A stretch of 64,000 nt of DNA, from positions 1 to 64,000 of the forward strand of contig NZ_QRWD01000002.1 of NCBI RefSeq assembly GCF_003459505.1, in the 5' to 3' direction. Position 1 is the first letter of the stretch. The number at the start of each line of letters is the position of its first letter. The DNA is from Collinsella sp. AF20-14LB. Lineage in GTDB: Bacteria; Actinomycetota; Coriobacteriia; Coriobacteriales; Coriobacteriaceae. The notes under the pieces were generated by a model that saw only the letters and a program-made list of their open reading frames with translations, was not told the origin of the DNA and ran no database searches. This document shows positions 49,781 to 57,373 of this stretch, in pieces. Position numbers and translations under genes: made by a program.

Positions 49781-50635
49781 CTAGTTAACGGGCTGGAAGA
49801 AGGCTACGGCTACGGCGCCGGGGCCTACATGGGTGCCGATGGTGGCGCCGATGGTGTGAACGGGCAGTTCGCCCTCGGTGTGGCCAGCCCACAGTGCCGC
49901 GCTGTCCTCGATATACTTCTTGAGCACCGCATCCGAAAGGCCCGTATAGCCGAGCGCCAGCGGCATGGAAAAGTCGATGCCGCCCGCCTTTTCGACCTTC
50001 TGGTTGAGCAGGTTACGTCCGTTCTTGGAACCGCGCGCCTTGCCCAGCTGCACGATCAGACCGTCCTCGGCAGCCACCACGGGCTTTACGTTGAGCAGCG
50101 TACCCACGGCACCGGCCGCAGCAGACAGGCGACCGCCGCGCACCAGGTACTCCAACGTCTCGAGCAGGCCGATGACGACCACGCGGTCGCGCACGGCCTC
50201 GACAGCCGCCGCAACCTGAGCCGCGCCCTGGCCCTCGTCCACCAGGCGCAGCGCATACTCGACCAGCACGCGCTCGCCCAAGGTCACGTTATTGCTGTCC
50301 ACGACGAACATGTCGCCGCCCGGCGCCTCGGCAAGTGCCGTACGAGCACTCTGGTTGGTGCCCGAGAGCTTGGCTCCCACGGTAATAATCACGGCCTCAT
50401 CGCCGGCCTCACGCGCTTCGGCAATCGCCTGCGAAAAGGCGTACGGGTTGACCTGACCGGTCTTGGGCAGCTCATCGCGCTCCACAAGCATCTCGTAAAA
50501 GCGCTGGTGATCGATGTCGACGCCATCCATATACACATCGGTGCCAAAGGTGACGGACAGCGGCAGAACACGCAGAGCGGGGTGCTCCGCCGGCGACATA
50601 TCGCTTGCGGAATCGGTAATAATGCGGACGGACAT
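49781..50635 (-). CDS. DegV-family fatty-acid-binding protein
   Basis: This 284-residue DegV protein begins MSVRIITDSASDMSP and has PLSVTFGTDVYMDGVDI, KTGQVNPYAF, VGAKLSGTNQSA and YLVRGGRLSAAAG. FakB/DegV proteins bind a fatty acid and present it to FakA kinase for incorporation into phospholipid. Ser residues in TDSASD and KTGQVNP contact the carboxylate in known members. No fakA is adjacent. The start has AAGAAAGGA upstream. A MarR-type regulator gene lies upstream in the same direction, which may control it. Confidence 0.93.
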   Translation of the reverse strand: MSVRIITDSASDMSPAEHPALRVLPLSVTFGTDVYMDGVDIDHQRFYEMLVERDELPKTGQVNPYAFSQAIAEAREAGDEAVIITVGAKLSGTNQSARTALAEAPGGDMFVVDSNNVTLGERVLVEYALRLVDEGQGAAQVAAAVEAVRDRVVVIGLLETLEYLVRGGRLSAAAGAVGTLLNVKPVVAAEDGLIVQLGKARGSKNGRNLLNQKVEKAGGIDFSMPLALGYTGLSDAVLKKYIEDSAALWAGHTEGELPVHTIGATIGTHVGPGAVAVAFFQPVN

Positions 50636-50754
50636 AACGAATCCTTTCTTGCGCAGGTCTCGCGCAGGGAATTTTGACAGCAATGTCCCGGCACGGCGTA
50701 CGCGCTCAAACGGGACGATGCAGTTCTTGGCTGAAAGCTAGCGCCAGCGCGGCT

Positions 50755-51204
50755 CTAGATCTCGCGCAGGGTGTTGAGGATCGTGCGCAGCGATGCATAC
50801 ATCTGCTCGCGCTGCTCCACGCCCATGGCCTTGCCGGTGGTATCGAGCACCTCGCGAATGATGCGATCGGCCTCGCTCATGCTCTCGCCGCCCAGGGCAG
50901 TCAGGCGCACCGGAGCACGATACTTGACGGCCGCATCACCCGAGTCGTCAACCTCGACGTAGCCGCCCTCCTCCAGATGTGCCAGTGTGCGCGAAACGGC
51001 GGCACGGGTAACGCCGGCCATGCGGGCGAGGTCGGCGCCAGTCAGGCCGTCCTTGCTGCGCTCAAGATAGTACAGGCACATAACGTCGGAGCCCTTGAGG
51101 CCCAGCCTTGCGCCTTCGGACGTCTTGATACGCTGGATCTCCTTGTAGAGCCCGCTGATCAGTCCGACAAAGTCCTCGAAACGTGTCTCGTCGTTCTGCT
51201 GCAT
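50755..51204 (-). CDS. MarR-family transcriptional regulator
   Basis: This 149-residue winged-helix regulator has the recognition helix in TGADLARMAGVTRAAVSRTL, a wing in YVEVDDSGDAAVKYRAPVRLT, and dimerisation helices at both ends. MarR proteins repress nearby genes and respond to small molecules. The degV gene lies 119 bases downstream in the same direction, so fatty-acid-related control, as for FabT, is possible but only inferred. AAAGGCGG precedes the ATG. Confidence 0.9.
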   Translation of the reverse strand: MQQNDETRFEDFVGLISGLYKEIQRIKTSEGARLGLKGSDVMCLYYLERSKDGLTGADLARMAGVTRAAVSRTLAHLEEGGYVEVDDSGDAAVKYRAPVRLTALGGESMSEADRIIREVLDTTGKAMGVEQREQMYASLRTILNTLREI

Positions 51205-51306
51205 GGTGACGACCGCCTTTCGCTTACATGATGCTAACGGGTAAACATCTTAGCCGCACAAGGCAACACCCGTACCCAAATATCCCATTTGTTAACCCAT
51301 CAACAT

Positions 51307-51347
51307 AAAAACCACCACAAAGGGGACAGGCACCTTTGTGGTGGTTT
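51307..51347 (+). repeat. 40-bp palindromic repeat, copy E
   Basis: This copy has arms and core as in copy A. It lies just after the stop of the leftward B3/B4 gene, upstream of the MarR gene. Confidence 0.9.
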
Positions 51348-51376
51348 GGGGCATCGAGTTTGATCCGCAGACTTCG

Positions 51377-52096
51377 CTACAGCCCCACGCAAGGATTGTC
51401 GCGGGTCACAAGCGTTTTAACGACAACCGTCGCTCCCAGATAGCGCTCGAGCAGCTCGGCTAAGCGATCGATCGCGGCCTGGCAATCCCCCATCCGCTCG
51501 GGCTCCACGCACTCAATCGCCAGGAAAGCATCGGCCGAATCATCGGACAACGCCGTTCGAACGCCATCGCGCCAGTTCCAGCAGCGGCATACGGCGCCCG
51601 CATCATCGATGTAGGCGAGCTCGCCGGGAAGCGTCGGGTCATCTGTCTCCTCGCCAAGCGGCAGAAATGAATCGCCACCGTCGGTCACCTTCAGGCAAAG
51701 GTCTCCCTCAATCGCGTGCAAATCCTCGCCGCCTACGGGCAGCGCGTAGGACAGCGACACCGTGTTGTAGATGTCCACCGCGGGCGTAATGTGGCCCACC
51801 GGCTTGCCTTTGAGCACGCGCTTGAGCAGGTTCTCAATTGAGCAACGCGCGCCCTTCTTGGTCTTGAATAGGCGATATGCCTCGCGCCATGCCTTAACCG
51901 GCGCATTCTCGCTGATGGTATCACTCGTCAGGTGACGCTCCGCATCGATATTGGCGCGGTCGAGCAACGCGGCAATCGCATCAACGTCCTCTTGAGGAAT
52001 CTGAGCCGCGGGCTTCATGCCCTTTACGACCACAACACCGACAGCCGCCTGCGGAAATAGCTCCCAAAACGAATCCTCGGCAATAAAGCCCTTCAT
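51377..52096 (-). CDS. B3/B4 domain protein (PheT editing-domain-like)
   Basis: This 239-residue protein resembles the B3/B4 domain of phenylalanyl-tRNA synthetase beta subunit, as a free-standing unit. Typical segments are APVKAWREAYRLFKTKKGA, IENLLKRVLKG and the central VDIYNTVSLSYALPVGGED. Free B3/B4 proteins are thought to edit or bind mischarged tRNA, but the exact role is not settled. The start MKGFIAED follows AAGGGAG. It lies downstream of pckA, separated by a strong terminator, so it is probably transcribed on its own. Confidence 0.87.
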   Translation of the reverse strand: MKGFIAEDSFWELFPQAAVGVVVVKGMKPAAQIPQEDVDAIAALLDRANIDAERHLTSDTISENAPVKAWREAYRLFKTKKGARCSIENLLKRVLKGKPVGHITPAVDIYNTVSLSYALPVGGEDLHAIEGDLCLKVTDGGDSFLPLGEETDDPTLPGELAYIDDAGAVCRCWNWRDGVRTALSDDSADAFLAIECVEPERMGDCQAAIDRLAELLERYLGATVVVKTLVTRDNPCVGL

Positions 52097-52140
52097 ACGT
52101 GCTCCCTTCACGATTCGCCCCACGCGAGCGTCTAAACAAA

Positions 52141-52196
52141 AAGCGCTCTTACAGCGGCCACCTTCAAAGTCCTACGGTGCCGCCACAAGAGCGCTT
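52141..52196 (-). terminator. Long-stem terminator between pckA and the B3/B4 gene
   Basis: AAGCGCTCTT and its complement form the base of the stem and GCGGC-ACC/GGTGCCGC continues it. On the minus strand TTTTTGTTT follows. A second small GCCCCC/GGGGGC hairpin lies at 52203-52224. Confidence 0.8.
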
Positions 52197-52264
52197 ACGC
52201 TGCCCCCATCCGGAGAAGGGGGCAATATGTCAGGCGTATTGTAACCCGAGTCATCCGCGCGAGT

Positions 52265-52305
52265 AAAACCACCACAAAGGTGCCTGTCCCCTTTATGGTG
52301 GTTTT
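52265..52305 (-). repeat. 40-bp palindromic repeat, copy F (inverted core, one arm mismatch)
   Basis: The core reads GGTGCCTGTCC and the right arm has TTTATGGTGG instead of TTTGTGGTGG. It lies 16 bases after the pckA stop. Confidence 0.9.
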
Positions 52306-52320
52306 GGGTCTGAAGCAACG

Positions 52321-53991
52321 CTAGTGTCGGAGTCCCAGCAGGCCGCGGCCGCGATGACGGGCGTCGGCGTGCACCTGAGCGTGCGGACCGGCGGCCTTCA
52401 CGGACTCGGGCAGGTGCGAGTACTTCTTCTCAAAGTTCTCCTCGAACATCACGGCCAAGTTGTGCGCCGCCTCGTCGTAGCGCGCGGTGCTCTGCCAGTA
52501 CTGGCGCGGCACCAGGATGCCGTCGGGCACGCCGTGGCACGTGGTGGGAATGTCGACGTTAAAGATATCGTCATGCACGAATTCGCTGTCCTCGATGGTA
52601 CCGTCGAGGGCGCGGGCCACCAGGGCGCGCGTGTAGGCAAGCTCGATGCGATGGCCCACGCCGTAGCCGCCGCCAATCCAGCCGGTGTTGACCAGGTACA
52701 CACGCGTGCGGCCGTCGGCGATGCGCTCACCGAGCATCTTGGCATAGACCATGGGGTCGAGCGGCATAAACGGCTCGCCAAACAGCGAAGAGAACGTGGG
52801 CGTGGGCTCGGTGACGCCGACCTCGGTGCCGGGGATCTTGGCCGTAAAGCCCGTCACAAAGTGATACATGGCGGCGTCGGCCGTCAGGCGCGAGATGGGC
52901 GGCAGCACGCCAAAGGCATCGCAGGTCAGGAAGAGCACGACGCTTGGAGTGGTGCCCATGCCCTTGGTCCACGCGTTGGGGATATGCTCGACGGGGTAGG
53001 CCACGCGCGTGTTGTGCGTGATCGAGATGTCGTCGTAGTTGGGCTTGCGGTTCTCGTCGAGCACCACGTTTTCGCAGATGGCACCAAAGCGGACGGCGTT
53101 GAAGATCTCGGGCTCGTGGAACGCGTCCAGGCCCTCGCATTTGGCGTAGCAGCCACCCTCGATGTTGAAGATGCCCATGTCGGACCAACCGTGCTCGTCG
53201 TCGCCGATCAGCAGCCGCGTGGGGTTGGCCGAAAGCGTGGTCTTGCCGGTGCCGGACAGGCCAAAGAACACGGCGGTCTCGTGCGTGACAGGATCCATGC
53301 TGGCCGAGCAGTGCATGGGCAGCGCGTCGTCCTCGACGGGCAGCAGATAGTTCATGACGCTAAAGATCGACTTTTTAATCTCGCCGGAGTAGCCGGTGCC
53401 GGCGACCAGAATCACGCGTTCCTGGAAGTTGATGACCACGGCGGCGCTGGAGTTGAGGCCCTTGATGGCAGGGTCGCACTGATAGCCGGGCGCTGCGAGC
53501 ACGCAGAAGTCGGGCTCGCCGGTGCGCGCGATTTCGCGGGCGAGCGGGCGGGCGAGCATCTGCTTAATAAAGAGTGCCTGGCTGGCACGCTCGCAGGCAA
53601 CGAGCAGGCGACGCGTGTGGTTGCGGTCGGCGCCCGCCATGCCGCGGGTGACGAACACGTCGCGCTCGTTGAGATAGTCGACGATGCCGGCCTTGATGGC
53701 CTCATAGCTCTCGACGGACAGCGGGCGGTTGACGGCGCCCCAGGCAATTTTGTCGTGGACATCGGGGGTGTCGACGATAAAGCGGTCATTGGGGGAACGG
53801 CCGGTACGCTCCCCCGTCTCGATCACCAGCGCGCCGTTGGATGCCATGCGGCCTTCTTCGCGGCGGATAGCGTGCTCGACGAGCTCCGCGGCGGGTAGAT
53901 CGACCAGCAGACGGGGTTGATTCTCGGCGGGATCTTCAACGAGCGTAATACCAAAGTTGGACAAAACTTCTGCAGGGGTAACACCAGGCAT
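52321..53991 (-). CDS. pckA: Phosphoenolpyruvate carboxykinase (ATP)
   Basis: This 556-residue enzyme interconverts oxaloacetate and PEP using ATP. The kinase-1a loop GLSGTGKTTLSA and the kinase-2 region IGDDEHGWSD are present, as are the substrate Arg segment ETGERTGRSPNDRFIV and the metal ligands in GYSGEIKKSIFSVMNYLLP. The C-terminus ends in an Arg/Gly/Leu-rich tail after PHAQVHADARHRG. AAAGGAGG precedes the ATG at 53991. In gut anaerobes it usually runs in the carboxylating, ATP-forming direction on the way to succinate. Confidence 0.98.
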   Translation of the reverse strand: MPGVTPAEVLSNFGITLVEDPAENQPRLLVDLPAAELVEHAIRREEGRMASNGALVIETGERTGRSPNDRFIVDTPDVHDKIAWGAVNRPLSVESYEAIKAGIVDYLNERDVFVTRGMAGADRNHTRRLLVACERASQALFIKQMLARPLAREIARTGEPDFCVLAAPGYQCDPAIKGLNSSAAVVINFQERVILVAGTGYSGEIKKSIFSVMNYLLPVEDDALPMHCSASMDPVTHETAVFFGLSGTGKTTLSANPTRLLIGDDEHGWSDMGIFNIEGGCYAKCEGLDAFHEPEIFNAVRFGAICENVVLDENRKPNYDDISITHNTRVAYPVEHIPNAWTKGMGTTPSVVLFLTCDAFGVLPPISRLTADAAMYHFVTGFTAKIPGTEVGVTEPTPTFSSLFGEPFMPLDPMVYAKMLGERIADGRTRVYLVNTGWIGGGYGVGHRIELAYTRALVARALDGTIEDSEFVHDDIFNVDIPTTCHGVPDGILVPRQYWQSTARYDEAAHNLAVMFEENFEKKYSHLPESVKAAGPHAQVHADARHRGRGLLGLRH

Positions 53992-54381
53992 GGGGCCTCC
54001 TTTAAAAACGCGACACGTGGACGCGACGCGCACTTTACTCACGTAAAGCCCGTTGTACCCGATATGCAAAAACGTTTTTGCGGCAACGGCGAAGCGCCCG
54101 CCCAACGGTCAAAAATCGCACGCAAGCGGCCTAGTCATTGGGTAGTCATTGGGGACGTTCTTAAACGACTAGTCGTTGGGGACACTCTTGAAAAGGCAAC
54201 AACCAAGGAGCGTCCCCGGATGCCGGCACTTAGGGACGTTCCCAAAGTGCCGGCACATAAGGAACGTCCCTAAGTGCCGACTACCGAATGGCGCCGCCGA
54301 AATTATCGAACAACCTGTTCAAAAACACGAGCGAACACCGCGGTGTCTATACTAGAGCGCAGCAATAGAAAGGACTCCGCT
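53992..54381. other. 390-bp repeat-rich intergenic region
   Basis: This holds the pckA promoter side (left), then dispersed repeats. The TAGTCATTGGGG...GACACTCTT repeat at 54143-54189 matches 34718-34763. From 54208 to 54282 GGAGCGTCCCC, ATGCCGGCACTTAGGGACGTT and two further GTGCCG words resemble 41335-41410. No gene is seen. Confidence 0.6.
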
Positions 54382-55965
54382 TTGAGCATCACGCCCCTCG
54401 ATAGCATTCGCCGCGCCATCGCCCGCCGCAATGGCATCTCCAACCCCGCTGCATCGAGAGACGGCGCCGCGAAGGCCCAGGGCGGTCGCATCGAGAACGG
54501 CCTCTTCCCTGCCTCCCACACGGCCGAAGAGCTCGCACGCATCCAGGAGCTGAGTCAGCGCAACGCCGGCGGCCCCGACAGCAGCCAGGCCACGCGCCGT
54601 CACCGGCGCGAACACGATCGGGAGCCCGGCCCCGTCCGCCGCATGGTCAACGCTTGGTGGAACCGTCTGCTCGGCGCCGTCTACGGCGGCGGCTTCTCCA
54701 TGCAGGAAGCGGAATACGAAGAGCACGCCACCAGTCGCGACTATCTTTGGAACACCCTCGGCACCGCCGTGTGGGGCATGGCGTTTCCGCTGCTCACCAT
54801 TGTGTCGACGCAACTCGTGGGCGCCGAAGAAGCAGGCAAATTCTCCATCGCCTTCGTCACCGGCACGCTCATCATGATCGCATGCAACTACGGCGTGCGC
54901 AATTTCCAGGTCTCAGACATCGACGAAAAGACGTCCTTCGCCTCCTTCCAGCTCAATCGTTGGATCTGCGGAGCGCTCGCGCTGGCATGCGGCCTGGTAT
55001 ACAGCAGCGCCCGCGGCTACGATGCGCAGATGGCCACGATCGGCCTGGGCGTCTACCTCTATAAGGTGATCGACGGCATCGCCGACGTGTACGAGGGCCG
55101 TCTGCAGCAGGCAGACAAGCTCTATCTGGCCGGCATGAGCCAAACGCTACGCTCCGTCGGCGTCATCGCGGTCTTTAGCGTGGCACTGTTCCTCACGCGT
55201 AGCATGCCCATCGCGACCATGGCCATGGGCATCGCCGCGATTGCCTCGCTCGTGCTGGTCACCGCCCCGCTCGCCCTGCTCGAAACCGAAAAATCGCGCC
55301 GCGTGAGCCTGCGCGAGGTCGGCCACCTGTTTGTCCAGTGCGCCCCACTCTTTGGTGCGCTGTTCCTGTTCAACCTTATCGAGAGCATGCCCAAGTTTGT
55401 GATGGAAGGAACACTAGCCTACAAATACCAGCTGTACTTTAATGCCCTGTTCTTTCCGGCGCAGGCTATTTTGCTGAGCATTGGATTTATCTATAAACCG
55501 CAGCTCCTGCGCTTGTCGAGTATTTGGGCTAATCCTCGCAAGCGTCGTCGCTTTGACCTGATTATTGTTGCCGTTATGGCGCTGATCGTGGTCATCACCG
55601 GCGTGTGCGCCGCATTTATGGCAGGTCCCGGTATTCCCCTCATGAGCTTTATGTACGGTCTCAGCTTTGAGCGCTACCGTACGCTGGCGCTGCTGATGGT
55701 CGTCGCCGGCGGCGTCACCGCGGCCATCGATTTTATCTACGCCATCATCACGGTGCTGCGCCATGCCGGCGACGTCACCAAGGTCTACCTGATTTGTTTT
55801 GCCGTGAGCGTGGTGCTGCCGGTGATTCTAATCAATCTGCTCGGCCTGATGGGCGCCGTCGTGAGCTACCTGGCCATCATGGCCCTGCTGCTGGTGCTGC
55901 TGATCGTCGAGTACGCCCACATCCGCCAGCGCATCGAGCGAGATCGCAACCCATACGGTGCCTAG
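54382..55965 (+). CDS. Polysaccharide flippase-like membrane protein (MATE/MOP superfamily)
   Basis: This 527-residue protein starts at TTG 54382, six bases after AAAGGA. The first 115 residues are hydrophilic and basic, with no family similarity. Then about twelve hydrophobic segments follow, beginning YLWNTLGTAVWGMAFPLLTI, in the pattern of Wzx/PST-type lipid-linked oligosaccharide flippases. It should move a glycan-lipid across the membrane and could serve the surface polymers made by the GT2 cluster. The long cytosolic N-terminus is unusual for the family. Confidence 0.82.
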   Translation: MSITPLDSIRRAIARRNGISNPAASRDGAAKAQGGRIENGLFPASHTAEELARIQELSQRNAGGPDSSQATRRHRREHDREPGPVRRMVNAWWNRLLGAVYGGGFSMQEAEYEEHATSRDYLWNTLGTAVWGMAFPLLTIVSTQLVGAEEAGKFSIAFVTGTLIMIACNYGVRNFQVSDIDEKTSFASFQLNRWICGALALACGLVYSSARGYDAQMATIGLGVYLYKVIDGIADVYEGRLQQADKLYLAGMSQTLRSVGVIAVFSVALFLTRSMPIATMAMGIAAIASLVLVTAPLALLETEKSRRVSLREVGHLFVQCAPLFGALFLFNLIESMPKFVMEGTLAYKYQLYFNALFFPAQAILLSIGFIYKPQLLRLSSIWANPRKRRRFDLIIVAVMALIVVITGVCAAFMAGPGIPLMSFMYGLSFERYRTLALLMVVAGGVTAAIDFIYAIITVLRHAGDVTKVYLICFAVSVVLPVILINLLGLMGAVVSYLAIMALLLVLLIVEYAHIRQRIERDRNPYGA

Positions 55966-55989
55966 GTAGCTAATTTGCGTCACCCAAAA

Positions 55990-56112
55990 CTAAGTGAGTA
56001 GGCTTTTGTCGAATCGCCGACCACGCCGACAAAGCACAAGTCTGTGTCCTGCGGTTTTATTGAAGCAAATCTGTTGTGTGCTCAGCATTTCTAAAATAGC
56101 CTACTCACTTAG
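55990..56112. repeat. Inverted-repeat-bounded element 2 (123 bp)
   Basis: Perfect 15-bp arms CTAAGTGAGTAGGCT (55990-56004) and complement (56098-56112) bound it. Internal blocks ACCACGCCG (56020-56028) and CCTGCGGTTTT (56048-56058) match, in the same order after inversion, those inside element 1 at 34798-34949. It is noncoding and lies just after the flippase gene. Confidence 0.7.
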
Positions 56113-56132
56113 CCAGCGAGCAGCCAAAAAAG

Positions 56133-56174
56133 AACCGTCGCAACGTTATTGAACTCCGTTGCGACGGTTTTTCG
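56133..56174. terminator. Bidirectional intrinsic terminator
   Basis: A 13-bp stem (AACCGTCGCAACG and complement) is flanked by an A-run on the left and TTTTTCG on the right, between the rightward flippase and leftward phosphatase genes. Confidence 0.9.
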
Positions 56175-56234
56175 TGCATTTTCGCGCATCCGCGGTCGCA
56201 GACGCGCCCCATTTCTAGTAGATAGACCGCTTTC

Positions 56235-56269
56235 GAATGTGACAAAGGGACTGCCCCTTTGTCACATTC
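56235..56269. repeat. Hairpin with 15-bp arms (GAATGTGACAAAGGG type)
   Basis: GAATGTGACAAAGGG pairs with CCCTTTGTCACATTC around the small loop ACTGC. It lies 12 bases after the phosphatase stop. Its design, long near-perfect arms with a tiny core, resembles the 40-bp repeats but the sequence differs. Confidence 0.8.
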
Positions 56270-56280
56270 CGGCGGAGCCC

Positions 56281-57120
56281 CTACTCGCCCGGATGAACGT
56301 CAGCGTAAAACTCCGCTCCGTCGTCCAAGCGCAGGATGCCCACGCGACCGAACTCGGAGCCGGTGGCGGCAGCGCAGTCGATGTCGATGCGATCGGGCAC
56401 ACCGGCGGCATCCTCGCCGCCCAGGCGCACGATCTGCCCGCGGCCCGACTCCTCATCGAGCCCCGCAAGACCACCGACCTCGCAATAACGCCCGAGCGAC
56501 ACCGTTGGCGTGTGACCGCTCACCACGACCGGACCCTTGCCCCCGGCAGAAAGCAGCCCGGTCGGCGCATCCCAATAGCCGTGACGAATCCACAGCAGGT
56601 CATCGGCCGACTGCACCGCGAGCATCTGCTGCAGCAGCTCGCGATCGGCACCCACCGCTCCAACGCCATCGGCACAATCGACGCCATGCTCAAGCAAAAA
56701 CGCGCGCGCCGCCTTCATCTCGATTCCAGCATGTACCAGCAGATACGGGCGCTCCTCGGTCTCGGCCACCGCGTAGAGCGGCAGCGCGGCCATCCATCGC
56801 ACGAGCTCCTCGTATGCGTCAAATTCCATGTCGTTGAGCTGCTCGCGCGTCGTCCAGCCACCGTTGATATCCCAGGTCTCGGCATCGAGCGGATCCTGGC
56901 CAATGATGGCATCGAGCATGATCTGCTCGTGATTGCCCTTGAGCACGAGGGCGTTGGGCAGCGAGCGCACGAGCTTAATAACGCCGACCGGATCGGGCCC
57001 GCGATCGATCATGTCGCCCAGCACGTACAGCGTGTCGTCGGACGCCAGCGAAATCTTAGACAGGGCCTCGTCAAGCGCACGCACGTGCCCGTGAGCATCA
57101 GATGTCACATAGATCGCCAT
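56281..57120 (-). CDS. Calcineurin-like metallophosphatase (PrpA/ApaH-type)
   Basis: This 279-residue phosphoesterase has all the metal-binding boxes in order: SDAHGHV, GDMIDRGPD, LKGNHEQIM, LLVHAG and VSGHTPT. This is the layout of bacterial Ser/Thr phosphoprotein phosphatases and Ap4A hydrolases (PPP family). Substrate choice between phosphoprotein and dinucleotide cannot be decided by eye. The start is preceded by GGAGAGG. It is monocistronic, with a hairpin at its end. Confidence 0.9.
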   Translation of the reverse strand: MAIYVTSDAHGHVRALDEALSKISLASDDTLYVLGDMIDRGPDPVGVIKLVRSLPNALVLKGNHEQIMLDAIIGQDPLDAETWDINGGWTTREQLNDMEFDAYEELVRWMAALPLYAVAETEERPYLLVHAGIEMKAARAFLLEHGVDCADGVGAVGADRELLQQMLAVQSADDLLWIRHGYWDAPTGLLSAGGKGPVVVSGHTPTVSLGRYCEVGGLAGLDEESGRGQIVRLGGEDAAGVPDRIDIDCAAATGSEFGRVGILRLDDGAEFYADVHPGE

Positions 57121-57373
57121 GGTACGCCTCTCCTTGCATTGCGGCCAAAGCCCGGCGCCGCAACTAAAACTTCAAGTTGAACTTAAACGTTACCCATTGT
57201 ACTCCGTTGCAATAAAGCTGGAAAGGGTTTCCGAGCAGAGGCAAAGACGGCAGCCGTCTATGACGATATCGCGCACGCCCGCAATCCAACCCCATAAACC
57301 CACCATCTTTGGGTACAAATAACCGCAGACAACTAACCGTGCCACGCCAACCACCCAGGAGCGGACACCATCC

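Noticed and set aside
52324-53898. 524-codon plus-strand frame opposite pckA
   Set aside because: pckA is unmistakable; the opposite frame has no motif or start signal.
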